DNA from: Nannobrachium achirus
Lineage: Eukaryota > Chordata > Actinopteri > Myctophiformes > Myctophidae
Assembly (NCBI GenBank): GCA_963921795.1
Contig: OY997643.1
Location: 74,327,874 to 74,391,873 of the forward strand
Direction: 5' to 3'
DNA: 64,000 nucleotides
Of this stretch, positions 62,601 through 64,000 are shown piece by piece. Below the pieces are notes generated by a model. That model made no database searches. It saw nothing but the letters and a program-made list of their open reading frames with translations, and was not told where the DNA came from. Numbering within the stretch: position 1 is the stretch's first letter; every line of letters starts with the position of its first letter. A program made the position numbers and the translations under genes.

Positions 62601-62756
62601 CACTGTATGATATGCATAAAGTGTGTTCCTGTGGAAATGAGCCATGGATCTGTAGGTCTACTTCTTTCTAATGCAAGCTTGTAATACATTCTTCAATCAA
62701 TCAATAAGCCTGACCTGCTATTGTTTTTTTTTCCACGTGGGGTGCATTTGGTAATA

Positions 62757-63035
62757 TACAATTCAATTCAAAGGAGCTTTATTGGCATGAGAAAACATAC
62801 GTTTACATTGCCAAAGCAAGTATCACAAATACAATAAAAAAAACAGTTGAAAATATACATTTGGAGGGGGTACAGCATTGTTCAAACAGAGCTATGTCGC
62901 ATTGTGTCATTTTATATATATACAGGGTACAAATAGCAGCATTATTTTCCTCATAGTACATAAAGGTATCAGCTCTGTTTCATACTGTATGTGCAGTAGG
63001 TCTAGATGTCAATCCATGGTTTGTGGTGTATGAAG
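62757..63035 (-). repeat. LINE-like 3' fragment, uninterrupted copy
   Basis: CAATTCAAAGGAGCTTTATT, ACATACGTTTACATTGCCAA and GTAGGTCTAGATGTCAATCC match the two pieces at 7965-8001 and 9753-10050. It provides the empty site for the Tc1-like foldback. Confidence 0.8.
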
Positions 63036-63080
63036 TTCCTCATGTGTGTGTATACCTAGATAGATAGTTTAGTAATACAA

Positions 63081-63081
<1 letters not shown>

Positions 63082-63150
<69 letters not shown>

Positions 63151-63212
63151 TACAAGCACACAACGCCTCGCACCGCGAGGCGTTGTGTGCTTGTAGATCT
63201 GCTGTTTTCACT
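63082..63212. repeat. (GT)n microsatellite and hairpin MITE
   Basis: About 66 bp of GT, then the CTACAAGCACACAACGCC hairpin (63149-63212, loop CACC), closing on GATCTGCTGTTTTCAC. Confidence 0.9.
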
Positions 63213-63299
63213 ACTTTTGTGCGACAGCCTTTGCTAAAGAACATACAAATTATACAGAAGCACGATCATTTAGTATTTTTTATTTATTTCTATCATATA

Positions 63300-63626
63300 C
63301 AGGGCCCGTGGAGTCTGACTGGATGGAGGAAGGATGGGAGCCCGATCTGCAACCAGACCAATGACAACGCAGAGGACAGTATGATGGCGGAGATAGCGAG
63401 AGCGGAGGAGTCAGGCATAGGTCATACACACTGTAGGTTCGCTGCCTGGACCAATGTCACTCTAGGGGAGCTGAAGAACTTTCTGGGACTTCTCTTCCTC
63501 ACAGCTATCGTTCACAAGCCGGAGAGCCATGCACTGGTCAAAAAACATTGCCATGCCGACGCTGTACTTTCCCAGAACAATGGCAAGGAACAGGTACCAG
63601 GCCATTTTGAGGTACCTGAGGTGCAC
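63300..63626 (+). pseudogene. piggyBac-type transposase fragment, frameshifted
   Basis: Frame 1 reads AWTNVTLGELKNFLGLLFLT, then AIVHKPESH. The homologous continuation is in another frame: MHWSKNIAMPTLYFPRTMAR, then NRYQAILRYLRC. Together they match the start of the DDE_Tnp_1_7 (piggyBac) domain, in which a W..VT..EL..FLGL motif precedes a YW...MSRNRF.AI-type motif. A frameshift near 63525-63530 and truncation at a CA microsatellite make it non-functional. Confidence 0.75.
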
Positions 63627-63631
63627 GCACG

Positions 63632-63712
<81 letters not shown>
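63620..63712. repeat. (ACGC)n(CA)n microsatellite
   Basis: Short ACGC/GCGC lead followed by about 75 bp of CA. It truncates the transposase fragment. Confidence 0.95.
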
Positions 63713-63713
<1 letters not shown>

Positions 63714-64000
63714 GAACAGTACCATCTTTGACCTTGATTTGTGGTGCCTTTGACTCCTGAATGTTGGCTTGTTGAATGCCTTTTTTGAGAATACAGTACT
63801 TTATTTTGACTTTTATATTATTTTATTTATTCTTTACTTGCTGCACATTTATTTTATTTTACTTTTATCCAGTTATATTTTATTTTTGTGAAGTCATATT
63901 TGTGATTTTTTTTTGGGGAAATATTTGTAAATATTGTTGAACATAAATATGTTCATGCTGGATGTGTGAGGTACTCACCAGGGTTAGGGTTCGATGTTGC
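63713..64000. other. AT-rich window end, nothing recognised
   Basis: T-rich sequence with TTTTATTTTA runs and a terminal CAGGGTTAGGG. No gene supported. Confidence 0.35.

Overview
This window looks like part of a repeat-rich teleost fish genome. The evidence is interrupted vertebrate-type coding exons with consensus GT/AG borders, an APE-type LINE with two intact frames, Tc1-, hAT- and piggyBac-type transposon remnants, a tRNA-derived SINE, long CA/GA microsatellites and an extreme load of minisatellites. I cannot name the species from the sequence.

The only host protein-coding gene I can support is the 3' two thirds of a ubiquitin-associated-protein-2 gene (ubap2 family, closer to UBAP2 than UBAP2L from memory of the vertebrate proteins). 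It lies on the + strand from 4289 to the stop at 44639. I resolved 20 exons whose 19 junctions are phase-consistent; they encode about 1,160 residues. The N-terminal UBA and RGG-coding exons lie upstream of the window. The 3' UTR and an AATAAA signal follow at 45168.

Region by region: 1-4288 is upstream intron, with foldback/MITE elements and a 1.6-kb 29-bp minisatellite. 4289-22170 holds exons 1-11 with many MITEs, a hAT-bounded nest (7580-10790) containing a Tc1-like foldback, and a 52-bp splice-acceptor array (18030-19222). 22676-32190 holds exons 12-13, separated by a large inverted-repeat composite and a 2.5-kb 57-bp minisatellite. 34210-44639 holds exons 14-20, several of them attached to tandem copies of their own splice sites. 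45175-55222 is intergenic: a LINE fragment, a tandem array of tRNA-like units split by hAT elements and a 2.1-kb LTR-like element, and a cluster of short repeats. 55223-60026 is a full-length two-ORF LINE on the minus strand inserted in a roughly 160-bp satellite. 60027-64000 holds satellite units, hairpins, unknown repeats and a broken piggyBac-type transposase fragment.

The main observation is that tandem arrays in this gene repeatedly span exon-intron borders, so that 5' or 3' splice sites themselves are multiplied. This happens at seven borders (exons 8, 12, 13, 15, 17, 19 and 20), with about 3 to about 25 copies each. At exon 17 a hAT-like element landed on the 5' splice site and its 8-bp target duplication copied the site. 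At exon 19 the array appears to have displaced the ancestral exon end by about 660 bp.
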